A DNA stretch of 64,000 bases from Anaerolineales bacterium (GCA_016932715.1 JAFGCG010000191.1:1-64000), one strand, 5' to 3'; shown: positions 9,040-18,638, counted from the stretch's first letter. Notes: generated from the sequence alone by a model not told the origin. Made by a program: numbers and translations.

Positions 9040-10032
9040 ATGCTCGATTGGAAAGATAGCAAGGTTTTGGTCACAGGGGCGGGCGGTTTCATCGCCAGCC
9101 ATCTGGTGGAACGCCTCGTCCAGGAGGGGGCGCGCGTCCGGGCGTTTGTGCGTTACACCTCACGCAGCGACGTGGGCCTGCTGCGTTTTCTGCCATCCGA
9201 CGTTTTTTCGCAGCTGGAGATTGTGCGCGGCGACCTGAGGGATGCCGAGGCGGTCGGCGCGGCGGTGCGTGACATGGAGACCCTCTTTCATCTCGGCGCT
9301 TTGATCGCGATCCCCTACTCCTATGTTCATCCGCGTGAAGTGATCGAGACCAATGTGATGGGAACCCTGAATGTGTTGATGGCTGCCCGGGAATTCAAAC
9401 CGCGCCGCATCGTGCATACCTCCACCAGTGAGGTGTATGGGACCGCGCGTTATACGCCGATCGACGAAGCACATCCCCTGCAGGGCCAATCGCCCTATTC
9501 CGCCAGCAAGATCGGCGCAGATAAAATCGCGGAGAGTTTTTACCGTTCCTTCGATGTGCCGATCGTGATCCTGCGGCCGTTCAACACCTATGGACCGCGC
9601 CAGTCTGCGCGCGCGATCATCCCAACCATTATTACGCAGGCGCTTACGCGCCCAGAGATCCACCTGGGAAGCCTGGAGCCGTCGCGTGATTTTACGTATG
9701 TTGGGGACACTGTGGAGGGGTTCCTCTGTGCGGCGTCTGCCAACGAAATCTTTGGGCAGGAAGTCAACCTTGGCAACGACAATACCATCCGCATTGGCGA
9801 CCTGGTAGACAAGATCCTTTCCATGCTCGGGAAATCCGCCAAGGTTGTGACTGAGACACAACGTATGCGTCCCTCAAAGAGCGAAGTCATGAAACTGTGG
9901 GCCTCCAACCAAAAAGCGGCTGAAATCCTGGGATGGAAGCCCCGCGTCTCTCTGGACGAGGGCCTGCGCCTCACCATCGAGTGGATCTCAGCCCACCTCC
10001 ATCTCTACCAGCCCGATCACTACACCGTTTAA
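9040..10032 (+). CDS. NAD-dependent nucleotide-sugar 4,6-dehydratase family (LegB-like SDR)
   Basis: The 330-residue extended SDR has the Rossmann motif TGAGGFIASH, the active-site YSASK preceded by STSEVYGTA, and RPFNTYGPRQSARAIIPT. The opening MLDWKDSKVLVTGAGGF and RAFVRYTSRSDVGLL strongly recall LegB-type GlcNAc-nucleotide 4,6-dehydratases and GDP-mannose-4,6-dehydratase relatives. It would make a 4-keto-6-deoxy nucleotide sugar. The nucleotidyltransferase gene begins one base after its stop, so activation and dehydration of one sugar are probably co-transcribed. AGGACATTGGAGAAGG lies upstream as ribosome site. A nonulosonic-acid role is inferred. Confidence 0.78.
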   Translation: MLDWKDSKVLVTGAGGFIASHLVERLVQEGARVRAFVRYTSRSDVGLLRFLPSDVFSQLEIVRGDLRDAEAVGAAVRDMETLFHLGALIAIPYSYVHPREVIETNVMGTLNVLMAAREFKPRRIVHTSTSEVYGTARYTPIDEAHPLQGQSPYSASKIGADKIAESFYRSFDVPIVILRPFNTYGPRQSARAIIPTIITQALTRPEIHLGSLEPSRDFTYVGDTVEGFLCAASANEIFGQEVNLGNDNTIRIGDLVDKILSMLGKSAKVVTETQRMRPSKSEVMKLWASNQKAAEILGWKPRVSLDEGLRLTIEWISAHLHLYQPDHYTV

Positions 10033-10033
10033 T

Positions 10034-10744
10034 ATGCGCGCGATCATCCTCGCCGGCGGCATAGGAACTCGCCTTGCCCCTTACACAACGATTTTCCCAA
10101 AACCACTCATGCCGATTGGTAATATGCCTATTCTTGAAATTGTGATGCGGCAGCTTGCTAGCCATGGTTTCCAGGATCTGACCCTTGCCGTTGGATACCT
10201 GGCCGAATTGCTTATGGCGTATTGCGGCGATGGCAGTAAGTTCAACGTGCACCTGGATTATTCGCGCGAGGATGAACCACTTGGCACGGCCGGTCCTTTA
10301 GCGCTGGTGCCAAATCTGAACGAGACATTCCTGGTTATGAATGGTGACTTACTGACGACGATTAATTACAGTTCAATGCTTGACTATCACCGTAAACGCG
10401 GAGCCATTGCAACCCTGGCCCGCTATCAGCGGGATGTAGAGATCGATCTCGGTGTGATCGAGTCGAATTCGGATGGTTGGTTGTCGAACTATATCGAGAA
10501 GCCTACCCTCCACTATGCAGTCAGTATGGGTATCTATATTTTCGAGCCTGAGATCATGGCGTACATTCCCTACGGCCAGCGGCTTGACCTGCCCGAGTTG
10601 CTGAAGAAATTACTGGCAGAGGGGCAGCAAGTCAATACATTTGAATTCAACGGTTACTGGCTTGATATTGGACGGCATGAAGATTACGAGAAAGCTATTA
10701 GCATATTTGCTGAAAATCGAGGGGATTTTTTACCCCCAGTATAG
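10034..10744 (+). CDS. Sugar-phosphate nucleotidyltransferase (NTP_transferase family)
   Basis: A 236-residue GT-A fold nucleotidyltransferase with the signature LAGGIGTRLAPYT at residues 6-18, FPKPLMPIGNMPI, DEPLGTAGPL and the metal-site MNGDL. It couples a sugar 1-phosphate to a nucleoside triphosphate and releases pyrophosphate in the cytoplasm. Its size matches short glucose-1-phosphate or GlcNAc-1-phosphate transferases (RmlA/LegF-like), without an extra acetyltransferase domain. It starts one base after the SDR gene. A decayed copy of its 3' end is present at 12240-12323. The nucleotide and sugar used cannot be fixed from sequence. Confidence 0.82.
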   Translation: MRAIILAGGIGTRLAPYTTIFPKPLMPIGNMPILEIVMRQLASHGFQDLTLAVGYLAELLMAYCGDGSKFNVHLDYSREDEPLGTAGPLALVPNLNETFLVMNGDLLTTINYSSMLDYHRKRGAIATLARYQRDVEIDLGVIESNSDGWLSNYIEKPTLHYAVSMGIYIFEPEIMAYIPYGQRLDLPELLKKLLAEGQQVNTFEFNGYWLDIGRHEDYEKAISIFAENRGDFLPPV

Positions 10745-10913
10745 AATCTTCCATATCGAAATCTTCATGCGAATTGCTTACGCCACGCTACAGAATTGAA
10801 TCAAGGATCATCAATGAGAATGTCGAAATAGCAATTAATGAATATTTATGCTGGATTGTTTTTGCATACAACCGAGCATATTTCGAAAGTGTTCTGAGAA
10901 AAGGGAAGCAGTT

Positions 10914-12086
10914 TTGAAAACCAGAAAAAGAGTTTGTATTCTTGTTTTTTCGGACATCGCTCGCGACGGGCGGGTGTTGAGGCAGGTCGAATATGCCCGG
11001 AGATCTTATGAAGTGGATGTGGTTGCTTATGGCCAGTGGAATCCTCCCGAAGGCGTTGCTTATTTTCAGCTCGACAGGCCGGTTTCGGCGTCGTTCGGCG
11101 AAAACATCGCGCGGCTTTTCTCTTTAGCAAGAGGACGATTCCAGCCTGTCCTCTTCGAGCGTGTCTTTTGGCGGCAGACGGAACACAAACATGCGCTGGA
11201 AGTCCTGCAGCATAAACAGTATGACTTGATCCATGCCAATGACTGGATGGCTTTGCCTGTTGCTGCCTGTGCCACTCAGGGAAAAGGAACACGCCTCTTG
11301 TTTGATGCTCATGAATATACTCCGGCTCAATTTGATCAATATTTTACAGGCCGTCACTTAAAATCCTACTATTATGAATATATGCTGCGAGCTTATGCCG
11401 GGAAGATTAACGAAGTCGTCACAGTATCAGACGGGATAGCAAATTTATACCGGGAAAATTTTGGCTGGGAGTCCACTGTGGTGCGTAATGCTCCGGCCTA
11501 CACCGCGGTGGAATTTCATGCCACAGATCCAAATTCCATCCAGCTTGTTCATCACGGTGGGGCAAGCCCAGGCAGACATCTGGAGGATCTTATTCATCTG
11601 ATGACCCTGCTGGATGAGCGCTTTCATTTGACGTTTATTCTGGTGCCCACCAGGGTGGGGTATGTGACCTACTTGAAAAAGTTAGCCATGCGTTTGGCTC
11701 CCTGTAGAATCAGGTTTATTGACGCAGTACCTCCCAGCTTATTAACCTCGAATCTGACTATGTATGATGTGGGTATTCATCTCTTGAAAGCAGCCAACTT
11801 GAATTACCTTTATGCTCTGCCCAACAAGTTGTTTGACTTTATCATGGCCGGATTGGGAGTAGCAATTTTCCCTTTGCCCGAAATGGCCAAACTTGTGAAG
11901 GAACATGGGATTGGGATTGTGTCTATGCAGCAGTCGATTCGTGTCATGGCAAATTCGCTGAATACTTTATCCTCTGCTCAGATCGACGAATTTAAGAAAA
12001 ATTCGCTGCTTCTAGCAAAGACTCTTCATGGGGATGCCGAAATGGCAAAATTAATGGATATCTACGCCAGACTGTTGTCAGCCTAA
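10914..12086 (+). CDS. Glycosyltransferase, GT4-like (paralogue C)
   Basis: The protein starts KTRKRVCILVFSDIARDGRV and carries IHANDWMAL, FDAHEYTPAQFD, VTVSDGIANLY, and a C-terminal LPNKLFDFIMAGLGVAIFP block. I choose the TTG at 10914, which has AAGGGAAG a few bases upstream and whose position matches the GTG of the decayed copy at 8424; the frame is open to an ATG at 10848, but the extra 22 residues show no homology. The product is 390 residues. It is the intact version of the pseudogene 2.5 kb upstream and a distant relative of the transferases at 4422 and 7186. Confidence 0.75.
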   Translation: MKTRKRVCILVFSDIARDGRVLRQVEYARRSYEVDVVAYGQWNPPEGVAYFQLDRPVSASFGENIARLFSLARGRFQPVLFERVFWRQTEHKHALEVLQHKQYDLIHANDWMALPVAACATQGKGTRLLFDAHEYTPAQFDQYFTGRHLKSYYYEYMLRAYAGKINEVVTVSDGIANLYRENFGWESTVVRNAPAYTAVEFHATDPNSIQLVHHGGASPGRHLEDLIHLMTLLDERFHLTFILVPTRVGYVTYLKKLAMRLAPCRIRFIDAVPPSLLTSNLTMYDVGIHLLKAANLNYLYALPNKLFDFIMAGLGVAIFPLPEMAKLVKEHGIGIVSMQQSIRVMANSLNTLSSAQIDEFKKNSLLLAKTLHGDAEMAKLMDIYARLLSA

Positions 12087-12239
12087 GAGGCATTGTTTAT
12101 GAAACAACCCCTGTCGTGATCACAGCGGCAGTACTCTTCTTGACCACACGCTCGGCGGGCATTGTCCCAGTCACTGCCACGAGTGGCTAAATTCTGTGAA
12201 CTTGTGTCTCAAATTATTGACACATTCCGGGACATGTTT

Positions 12240-12323
12240 TACCATTCTTGCAAGCTACATGAGGACTATGAAAAGCCATTAGCGTATTTGCCGCAAACCG
12301 TCGGTTTTTTGTATGCTGAGTAA
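12240..12323 (+). pseudogene. Remnant 3' end of a sugar nucleotidyltransferase
   Basis: The frame CAT GAG GAC TAT GAA AAG (HEDYEK) to the TAA at 12321 mirrors the end of the nucleotidyltransferase at 10034-10744 (HEDYEKAISIFAENR). The similarity runs past the stop: ATCTTTATGAGAATTGCCTA here against ATCTTCATGCGAATTGCTTA after the intact gene. Nothing of the gene's front part is present. The rest of 12087-12369 holds no gene I can recognise. Confidence 0.65.
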
Positions 12324-12369
12324 GATGTACAGCTCAAGATCTTTATGAGAATTGCCTATATCATAGACT

Positions 12370-14529
12370 ATGTCGATTCAAGTAACTTACCAGTCACTGA
12401 TGAACTATTTTAGAAATAGTCGTTTCTGGCTTTCCATCGTTTTTGGCGTATCTTTTGGGCTGTTATTCAATCAGTATGTGCTATTAAAACTATGGTCCTT
12501 TGGGAGTCTGCGCCTTCAGGTTGCCTCCTATTTCTCTATCCTCTTGTTCTTTATTGTTTGCTTTTGGTTGTTGGAACGAATTCTGACACACCGCTTTCGG
12601 CTGCTGGTTAAAATACAACGCGTAGGTGTGATTTTTGTAAGTGCATTTTTGCTTCCAATGATCTTAATGGTTTCTGTTCTCAACCTTGAAAAACTACTAA
12701 GCCAAAGTCTTTATTTCTTCCTACCTGCTCATACTGTCGAGATTGAGGTTTTGCCTGGGGAAGAACAGAAGCAGGCCGATGTTGTGCTGACAGCCTTTTT
12801 TAGCGAGGCACAGGGATACATAAGCTTTAATGCGCTCGAAGCAAAAGGATGGCAGCGGATCGGAGACGAATTCGTCCTCACTGACTCGATTGACAATCGG
12901 ATTGAATGGCGGGGCAAAACCGGTGATCGAGCATTTTTGGTGTTTGGATCACGTAGCGGCTCGGCTCAAGTCACGGTTACCTGGGACAATGCTCACCGAA
13001 CGTACGAGTTATCACCCAGGAAAGCCCGAGAAACCCGGGCATCCAAAGACTTTCGGGTCCCGCTGTATGCAGACTGGCCCGCTTTGATCCTGGCTATCTA
13101 TCTCTGTATTGTCTTTAGTTCTTTTGCCGTTTCTGTACTCTTTGCGGGCTTTCCTGGTATTGCGGCCAGCGCTCCCCTCTGGAAGTGGTCATGGTTGTTC
13201 CACGCACTGCCCATGTGCTTGGTGTGGTCAATATACCTGCTGGTCTTTTGGCCAGGATTCATGAGCAATGATTCCATGAGTCAGTGGGGTCAAGTCATCA
13301 CTGGCGAATTCGTTCATGCAAACCCTGTTGGGCATACGTTAACCATATGGCTGATCACCCGGCTTTGGTTTTCACCGGCAGCAGTAGCGCTTGTTCAAGT
13401 TGCCGCTTTGGGAGTGACTCTGGGATGGGGAATTGCAACCATGCGGGAATTCGGCGCCCCGGCCTGGTTGGCGTGGCTGACAACGATTGCGCTGGCACTT
13501 TCTCCGGCAAATTCTGCCCTGAGCATCACTCTCTGGAAAGATGTTCTTTTTTCCATTGTGGTCGTAGCGTTGACGGTTCTCGTTTTCAAAATTGTAGCGA
13601 CACAGGGAACATGGTTGAATCAAAAAATGTCCTGGCTTCCGTTGGGGAGCATATTGACTTTGGTAAGCTTATACCGGTTGAACGGGATTTTTGTTGCTGC
13701 AGGTACGCTCTTGCTTGTTGCCTGGCTCTATCGGGAATACTGGCGGTCGCTATTAAAAACTGCTGGTCTATTCGTGACAATCTATTTTTTATTCACGGGA
13801 GTTGTTTTTCGGATATTAGACGTTCAGGTTGTCAACATGGCTCGGGATGAGCTGATCCTGTCCCACCTTCTCGCGGGTCATATGCGGGCTGGAACCTTTA
13901 TCCCTCGGGAAGATCAAATGCTCCTGCGGCCAGCTTTTCCGGAATATCCCTGGCCGTACAGATGTCATCGCAATACCGAGCTTATATTTACAGTCGATCG
14001 CAGTTATCTAATAAAGCATGGCCGGGCAGTGGCAGACATCGCTCTACAGGTCACACAGCGAAACCCCTGGGAAACTCTACGGCATTTTGCCTGCCAAGGC
14101 GCTTCTGTATATCGTATTCCTCAAGAATATCCCAATGAATTGATATGGTTCGGTATTGTCAAAAACGATTATGGAATCCAGGCAAGCTCATTGCTGCCCG
14201 GGTTGTCTCCTTTGCTAACAGATGTACTGAGATGGATCATTGACCCTAAAAACTGGAGGATTACGCAGTTCGTCTGGCGTATGCCTTTTTGGATGTATCT
14301 CAGTATCTTCGCATGTATTGTGTTTTGCGCGAGAAACAAAACCTGGCGGCCGTTGCTGGTACTGCTGCCGGGCCTGGTGACTGTCCTGCCGTATCTCATT
14401 TTGACACTCGGACAAATTTTTCGATATGTCTATAGCATGTATTTGATTGGTATCCTTCTTAGTGGCTACTTCTTGTTCTGTGTATTCCCAAATGGGAACC
14501 TTATTTCTGATGAGGAATCGGTCACTTGA
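12370..14529 (+). CDS. Large multi-pass membrane protein, GT-C/DUF6020-like
   Basis: The 719-residue protein has about 14 hydrophobic segments: three at the N-terminus, a soluble stretch of roughly 120 residues (around 125-240), then a long membrane domain. The segment WPGFMSNDSMSQW sits in a loop after a membrane helix, as the acidic loop does in GT-C glycosyltransferases and in DUF6020 proteins. Such enzymes use polyprenyl-phosphate sugars on the outer face of the membrane. It has no full-length relative elsewhere in the window. Its place between transferase genes supports a role in glycan transfer or polymerisation. ATG 12370 has no obvious ribosome site. Confidence 0.6.
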   Translation: MSIQVTYQSLMNYFRNSRFWLSIVFGVSFGLLFNQYVLLKLWSFGSLRLQVASYFSILLFFIVCFWLLERILTHRFRLLVKIQRVGVIFVSAFLLPMILMVSVLNLEKLLSQSLYFFLPAHTVEIEVLPGEEQKQADVVLTAFFSEAQGYISFNALEAKGWQRIGDEFVLTDSIDNRIEWRGKTGDRAFLVFGSRSGSAQVTVTWDNAHRTYELSPRKARETRASKDFRVPLYADWPALILAIYLCIVFSSFAVSVLFAGFPGIAASAPLWKWSWLFHALPMCLVWSIYLLVFWPGFMSNDSMSQWGQVITGEFVHANPVGHTLTIWLITRLWFSPAAVALVQVAALGVTLGWGIATMREFGAPAWLAWLTTIALALSPANSALSITLWKDVLFSIVVVALTVLVFKIVATQGTWLNQKMSWLPLGSILTLVSLYRLNGIFVAAGTLLLVAWLYREYWRSLLKTAGLFVTIYFLFTGVVFRILDVQVVNMARDELILSHLLAGHMRAGTFIPREDQMLLRPAFPEYPWPYRCHRNTELIFTVDRSYLIKHGRAVADIALQVTQRNPWETLRHFACQGASVYRIPQEYPNELIWFGIVKNDYGIQASSLLPGLSPLLTDVLRWIIDPKNWRITQFVWRMPFWMYLSIFACIVFCARNKTWRPLLVLLPGLVTVLPYLILTLGQIFRYVYSMYLIGILLSGYFLFCVFPNGNLISDEESVT

Positions 14530-14626
14530 TTGAGTTGTTTGACTCTACGTGGAAAATAGATAGATTGCTCCTCTCGTTGGCAGCTATTGATTCAGTCAGG
14601 TCATTTTAAAATCAGGCCATCAGGAT

Positions 14627-15598
14627 ATGTTAGACGATAAAAAAATCGCGGTTGTAATCCCTGCATATAACGAGGAACAGTTAATCGAGAGCACAGTCAA
14701 TGGAATTCCGGCCTTCATAGATAAAATAGTTATAGTAGATGACTGTAGTGCAGACGAAACTGTGAATCGCGCCGGTAGTCTTCTCCTTCGGCAACCTGAT
14801 CGTATCATACTGATTGAGCATGTGGTAAATCAGGGAGTTGGCGGGGCCATCGCCAGTGGCTATATTTGGTGCCGTGACCACGATATGGATATCGCAGTTG
14901 TCATGGCGGGAGACGCGCAAATGGACCCGAATGATTTGCCAGCTCTTCTGGAGCCTTTGCTGTGTGATCGCTCTGATTATGCAAAGGGGAATCGATTGTT
15001 CTCTGGTGATGCGTGGAATCTTATACCTAAAGTGCGGTACCTGGGAAATGCGGTAATGTCTTTGCTCACAAAAATAGCTTCAGGGTATTGGCAGGTGGCG
15101 GATTCACAATGCGGTTACACAGCGATCAACCGAAAAGCTTTGGCTGCGATTGACTGGGCACAAATGTACAAACGATATGGTCAACCTAATGACTTGTTGG
15201 TAAGATTGAACGTAAATAATTTCAGAGTGCGCGATGTTCCGACTCGTCCCATTTACAACATAGGAGAAAAAAGCGGGGTAAAACCTATTCGAATGATCCC
15301 TCGCTTGTCGCTTTTGTTATTAAAGCTGTTTGTTTGGCGTATGTTTCAGAAATATATTATCAGAGACTTCCATCCCTTGGTTTTTTTCTATCTATTTGGG
15401 TTTTCGTTGTCACTGCCCGGCTTCCTTTTAGGAATATGGCTGGTTATCTATCGCATTTTTATTGGATATGTCTCTGTGACTTCGGCACTTTTTGCGGCCC
15501 TTCTTATAATATCTGGGCTTCAATTCCTCTTATTTGCCATGTGGTTTGATATGGATTATAACTTAAGGACAAATGGACGCTCAGAAGACCGGAGATAA
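14627..15598 (+). CDS. GT2 glycosyltransferase, polyprenyl-phosphate mannose/glucose synthase-like
   Basis: The 323-residue protein has a GT-A domain (VVIPAYNEEQLI, VDDCSADET, QGVGGAI, MAGDAQMDPNDLP with the DxD-like metal site) and the DPM1-type segment DSQCGYTAI. Two membrane helices follow at about residues 240-310. Proteins of this kind move a sugar from a nucleotide onto undecaprenyl phosphate, which makes the donor for the GT-C enzymes encoded around it. It lies alone between two small gaps, with a TCAGGAT site before ATG 14627. Donor sugar unknown. Confidence 0.8.
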   Translation: MLDDKKIAVVIPAYNEEQLIESTVNGIPAFIDKIVIVDDCSADETVNRAGSLLLRQPDRIILIEHVVNQGVGGAIASGYIWCRDHDMDIAVVMAGDAQMDPNDLPALLEPLLCDRSDYAKGNRLFSGDAWNLIPKVRYLGNAVMSLLTKIASGYWQVADSQCGYTAINRKALAAIDWAQMYKRYGQPNDLLVRLNVNNFRVRDVPTRPIYNIGEKSGVKPIRMIPRLSLLLLKLFVWRMFQKYIIRDFHPLVFFYLFGFSLSLPGFLLGIWLVIYRIFIGYVSVTSALFAALLIISGLQFLLFAMWFDMDYNLRTNGRSEDRR

Positions 15599-15913
15599 GA
15601 CCACAAAATTTGGTCTTTATTACAGCAGGTGTTCTCTACGATCATGGAGAAATTTTATGCTCCGGGACTCGAATACTTAGCGAATTTTAGCAACTGTAAT
15701 TTGCCTGCTGGTGCATTTACAAGGCTATTGATTCGATAATTTGCTACTAAATGCAGAGATCAAGAAGAATCAATAAAGTTTAGAATCAGTAGATCTCGAA
15801 ACGACTGGGAGAAGCCCGAAAATAGGGGTGCGGGCACCGAAGGGCCCGCACCCCTATTTTCGGGAATCCTTTCAACCTTCGTGAAGTACTGAGAATAGGA
15901 GCATGTACACTGG
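15599..15913. other. Gene-free spacer dominated by a perfect hairpin
   Basis: This 315-base spacer between the GT2 and methyltransferase genes is A+T-rich apart from the G+C-rich inverted repeat described separately. No open frame with coding character, clear promoter or other repeat was seen. Confidence 0.6.
15815..15864. repeat. Perfect 21-bp inverted repeat (hairpin)
   Basis: The arm 15815-15835 (CCCGAAAATAGGGGTG plus CGGGC) is exactly complementary to 15844-15864, with an 8-base loop ACCGAAGG. No T-run follows, but each arm contains AAAA/TTTT, so a transcript from either side would form the same stable stem. It may be a two-way terminator or a mobile palindromic unit. Confidence 0.85.
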
Positions 15914-16552
15914 ATGAAGGAATATGGCGAAAGCAACGTGCTGAATACCGAAGCACTGGGATACTTGCTGGGGAAATATAAGGAACGAAACCTGATATCT
16001 AGGTTCCTCGTTAGCAACTTTTATCGTGCGATTCAAAACGTTGTTCAATTGCTGGAGCCGACCGACCGTATATTGGAGGTCGGATGTGGTGCTGGGATTT
16101 CCTCGCTTCGGATTCGTCAAATGCTTTGCGGACAACATTTCGAAGTGTCAGATGTCGATGACAACGCGGTCCGTCAGTTCGAAAAGATCGGTTTTCCTAT
16201 CCCTTTTAAGCAGGAGTCCGTACTACAGTTGCAAAGAGCCGATGATGAATTCGATTGCGTTTTCCTCCTCGAGGTTCTTGAGCATGTACCGGATTACGAA
16301 AGAGCGCTTTCAGAATTGTTTCGTGTTTCAAGAAAGTATGTTGTTGTTTCCACGCCCAACGAGCCTTTATGGCGAATTCTGAATCTACTCCGCTGGAAGT
16401 ATATTCGTGATTGGGGAAATACTCCTGGTCATGTAAACCATTGGTCCCAATCGGCTCTTGTAAGGCTAATTAACAGATTTGGAGAAATCCTAAAAGTATA
16501 TGGTCCTTTGCCATGGACAATCGTAATTGCGAAAGCCCCACCCAATAAATAA
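15914..16552 (+). CDS. Class I SAM-dependent methyltransferase
   Basis: The 212-residue protein has the SAM-binding motif ILEVGCGAGISSL near residue 55, an acidic motif II region (VSDVDD) and FDCVFLLEVLEHVPD, the UbiE/Methyltransf_11 pattern. It probably methylates a sugar, lipid or other small acceptor of the glycan pathway. The flippase-like gene begins three bases after its stop, so the two are likely co-transcribed. A GGAG sequence lies about 13 bases before the start, further than usual, so the exact start is uncertain. Confidence 0.75.
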   Translation: MKEYGESNVLNTEALGYLLGKYKERNLISRFLVSNFYRAIQNVVQLLEPTDRILEVGCGAGISSLRIRQMLCGQHFEVSDVDDNAVRQFEKIGFPIPFKQESVLQLQRADDEFDCVFLLEVLEHVPDYERALSELFRVSRKYVVVSTPNEPLWRILNLLRWKYIRDWGNTPGHVNHWSQSALVRLINRFGEILKVYGPLPWTIVIAKAPPNK

Positions 16553-16555
16553 TTT

Positions 16556-17500
16556 ATGAAAAAGAAAAAGGTGGCACAAGCAGTTCGACTCGCAGGTTTT
16601 TTCTTTTCGCTGATTGCCTTGTTGTTTGTTGGAAAATCATTTTGGGATCAGAGAAAATTTCTCTTAGGTATAGATCTCCGGTCTGTTGCGATCATTGCTA
16701 TTGCATGCAGTCTGCTTTATCTCCTGGCTAATCTCATACTGGTTATTGCTTGGAAAATGTTGCTACACTGGTTTGGAGAAGCTCAATTAAGCTTAATTGA
16801 TGGTATAAGGACATATGGCCAGGCGCAGATATTAAAATACATTCCAGGCAATATATTTTCCTTGCCAGGCAGACATCTATTGAGTATCCAGCAAGGCATT
16901 GAACACGGACCTTTAATAGGCGCGGCGATGTTTGAAATCATCGGATTACTTACAACATCGAGCGCCGTTTCCATATTAGGGATTCTGTTGAATAGGGGAA
17001 ACGTTATGCGTCTTTCGTTGTTGGGCGCATTCATTGTGTTTTTGCTTGCCCTGGCAAGTCCTTTCGCTATAAGGTATATGCTTTCTCGTGAATTTGTTTT
17101 GAAAAAATTACCTGTGTTTCAATTGATGAATTGGGGAGATTATTCTCATTTAATGGGAATTTGGCTGTTATATTTTTGCTTCTTTATGCTTACTGGACTT
17201 ATTCTCTTTTGGATTACTAGCGCAATGCAAGGTTCATGGGGGATTGCCCCCTGGACTGTAATCTCCTCGACCTTTGCGGTTTCGTGGCTTCTCGGATTTG
17301 TCACACCCGGATCCCCCGCAGGTGTCGGCGTGCGGGAAGGCATAATCATCCTGATTTTATCCAACTATCTGGGGGAACCTGCTAGTGTGGTAATTTCGTT
17401 AATCATGCGTGTGATCACAATGACGGGCGATGTGCTTTTTTATTTTTGTGGTTTATTCCTTCGCGGGAAGGATTCTATGCGATTCCATCCTGTTCGATAG
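16556..17500 (+). CDS. Flippase-like membrane protein (LPG synthase TM / UPF0104 family)
   Basis: A 314-residue integral membrane protein with about eight hydrophobic helices and the family features KYIPGNIFSLPGRH and TPGSPAGVGVREG. UPF0104/AglD-type proteins resemble the membrane half of lysylphosphatidylglycerol synthase and often sit in glycan or lipid clusters, where a flippase or lipid-handling role is proposed. It follows the methyltransferase by three bases. Here it could help move lipid-linked sugars across the membrane; this is inferred from context only. Confidence 0.72.
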   Translation: MKKKKVAQAVRLAGFFFSLIALLFVGKSFWDQRKFLLGIDLRSVAIIAIACSLLYLLANLILVIAWKMLLHWFGEAQLSLIDGIRTYGQAQILKYIPGNIFSLPGRHLLSIQQGIEHGPLIGAAMFEIIGLLTTSSAVSILGILLNRGNVMRLSLLGAFIVFLLALASPFAIRYMLSREFVLKKLPVFQLMNWGDYSHLMGIWLLYFCFFMLTGLILFWITSAMQGSWGIAPWTVISSTFAVSWLLGFVTPGSPAGVGVREGIIILILSNYLGEPASVVISLIMRVITMTGDVLFYFCGLFLRGKDSMRFHPVR

Positions 17501-17549
17501 CTGTCCCACAATGTACTCGTAGAAATGGAAAATCGGTACCAGGAATTTT

Positions 17550-18638
17550 ATGAAAATTGCTTACGTTACAATTCATGTCGCGCCGGAACTCATGCAGAGC
17601 GGCGCGGGCAAAAAGATCAAACGTCAAATTTCCGTCTGGCGCGAGAATGGGCACGAAGTGTCTCTCTTCAGCCTTACGCCATCGGAAATTCCGTTTCCCA
17701 CGGAACGTCAATTTGAATTTGAAAAGCGCGCAAATATCCTGAGGCGCGAACTCAACCGCGCCTCCGCGTTGAAGCGCATGCTTGCGTCCATCCGGGAGTA
17801 CAAGCCCGATATCATTTATCTCCGCTTTGGATTGTACTCCTATCCCCTCCACCACATCTTCAAGATCGCGCCTGTGATTTTGGAAATAAACAGTAACGAC
17901 AAGGCGGAGTATGCAACGCGGGGGATTTTTTTCTACTGGATAAACCGACTCACGCGCGGCTTCACATTTAATTCTGTTTCTGGAATTGTTTCCCCAACCC
18001 ATGAGCTGATTAGCATCCTTCCGCCCGGCGCACCGGTTTCGGTCATTTCAAACGGTGTGGACCTGACCGAGGTGAAACCTCTGCCTCCCACCCGCAATAC
18101 CAATCCTGTAATCACTTTGGTCGGCTCCCCCGGCATGAACTGGCATGGTGTGGATAAATTGATCTGCTTCGCCGAAAAGTCCCCCGATGTTATCGTAAAT
18201 ATTGTTGGATATTCCCAGGAAGATGTCGGGATGCCTGTTCCTGCGAATGTATTCCTGCATGGTTTTTTGGCGTGGCCAGATCTGCGTGAAATATTACGAA
18301 ACACAGACGTTGCCTGCGGCACGTTGGCTTTGCATCGAAAGAACATGCAGGAAGCCTGTCCCTTAAAGGTGAGAGAGGCGCTTGCCTGCGGTATTCCCGT
18401 TGTCATCGCATATCATGACACGGACCTGAGCGGAGTAACCCTCGATACGGTCCTTCAGATCCCCAATGTGGAGGATAATGTCCTCCAAAACGCCCAACGC
18501 ATCCGCCAATTTGCCCGCGAGATGATCGGCAGACGGGTAGATACGAACTTCGTCGCCTCTTACCTGGATCATCGTAAAAAGGAAGCGGCCCGTCTGGCTT
18601 TCTTTGAGAGGATCCTCGCGGGTACGGAAGGTAAATGA
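17550..18638 (+). CDS. Glycosyltransferase family 4
   Basis: The 362-residue GT-B protein starts KIAYVTIHVAPELMQSGAGKK, has SPTHELISIL and VISNGVDLTEV at the domain border, and a C-terminal donor site with CPLKVREALACGIPVV. It has no membrane segment. It likely extends a lipid-linked oligosaccharide at the inner membrane face. A good AGGAA site precedes ATG 17550. The next glycosyltransferase starts right at its stop with no gap, so the two form one transcription unit. Confidence 0.82.
   Translation: MKIAYVTIHVAPELMQSGAGKKIKRQISVWRENGHEVSLFSLTPSEIPFPTERQFEFEKRANILRRELNRASALKRMLASIREYKPDIIYLRFGLYSYPLHHIFKIAPVILEINSNDKAEYATRGIFFYWINRLTRGFTFNSVSGIVSPTHELISILPPGAPVSVISNGVDLTEVKPLPPTRNTNPVITLVGSPGMNWHGVDKLICFAEKSPDVIVNIVGYSQEDVGMPVPANVFLHGFLAWPDLREILRNTDVACGTLALHRKNMQEACPLKVREALACGIPVVIAYHDTDLSGVTLDTVLQIPNVEDNVLQNAQRIRQFAREMIGRRVDTNFVASYLDHRKKEAARLAFFERILAGTEGK

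Noticed and set aside
8350-12369. A transposon or insertion sequence behind the duplicated module
   Set aside because: No transposase frame, terminal repeat or target duplication was seen; homologous recombination is enough.
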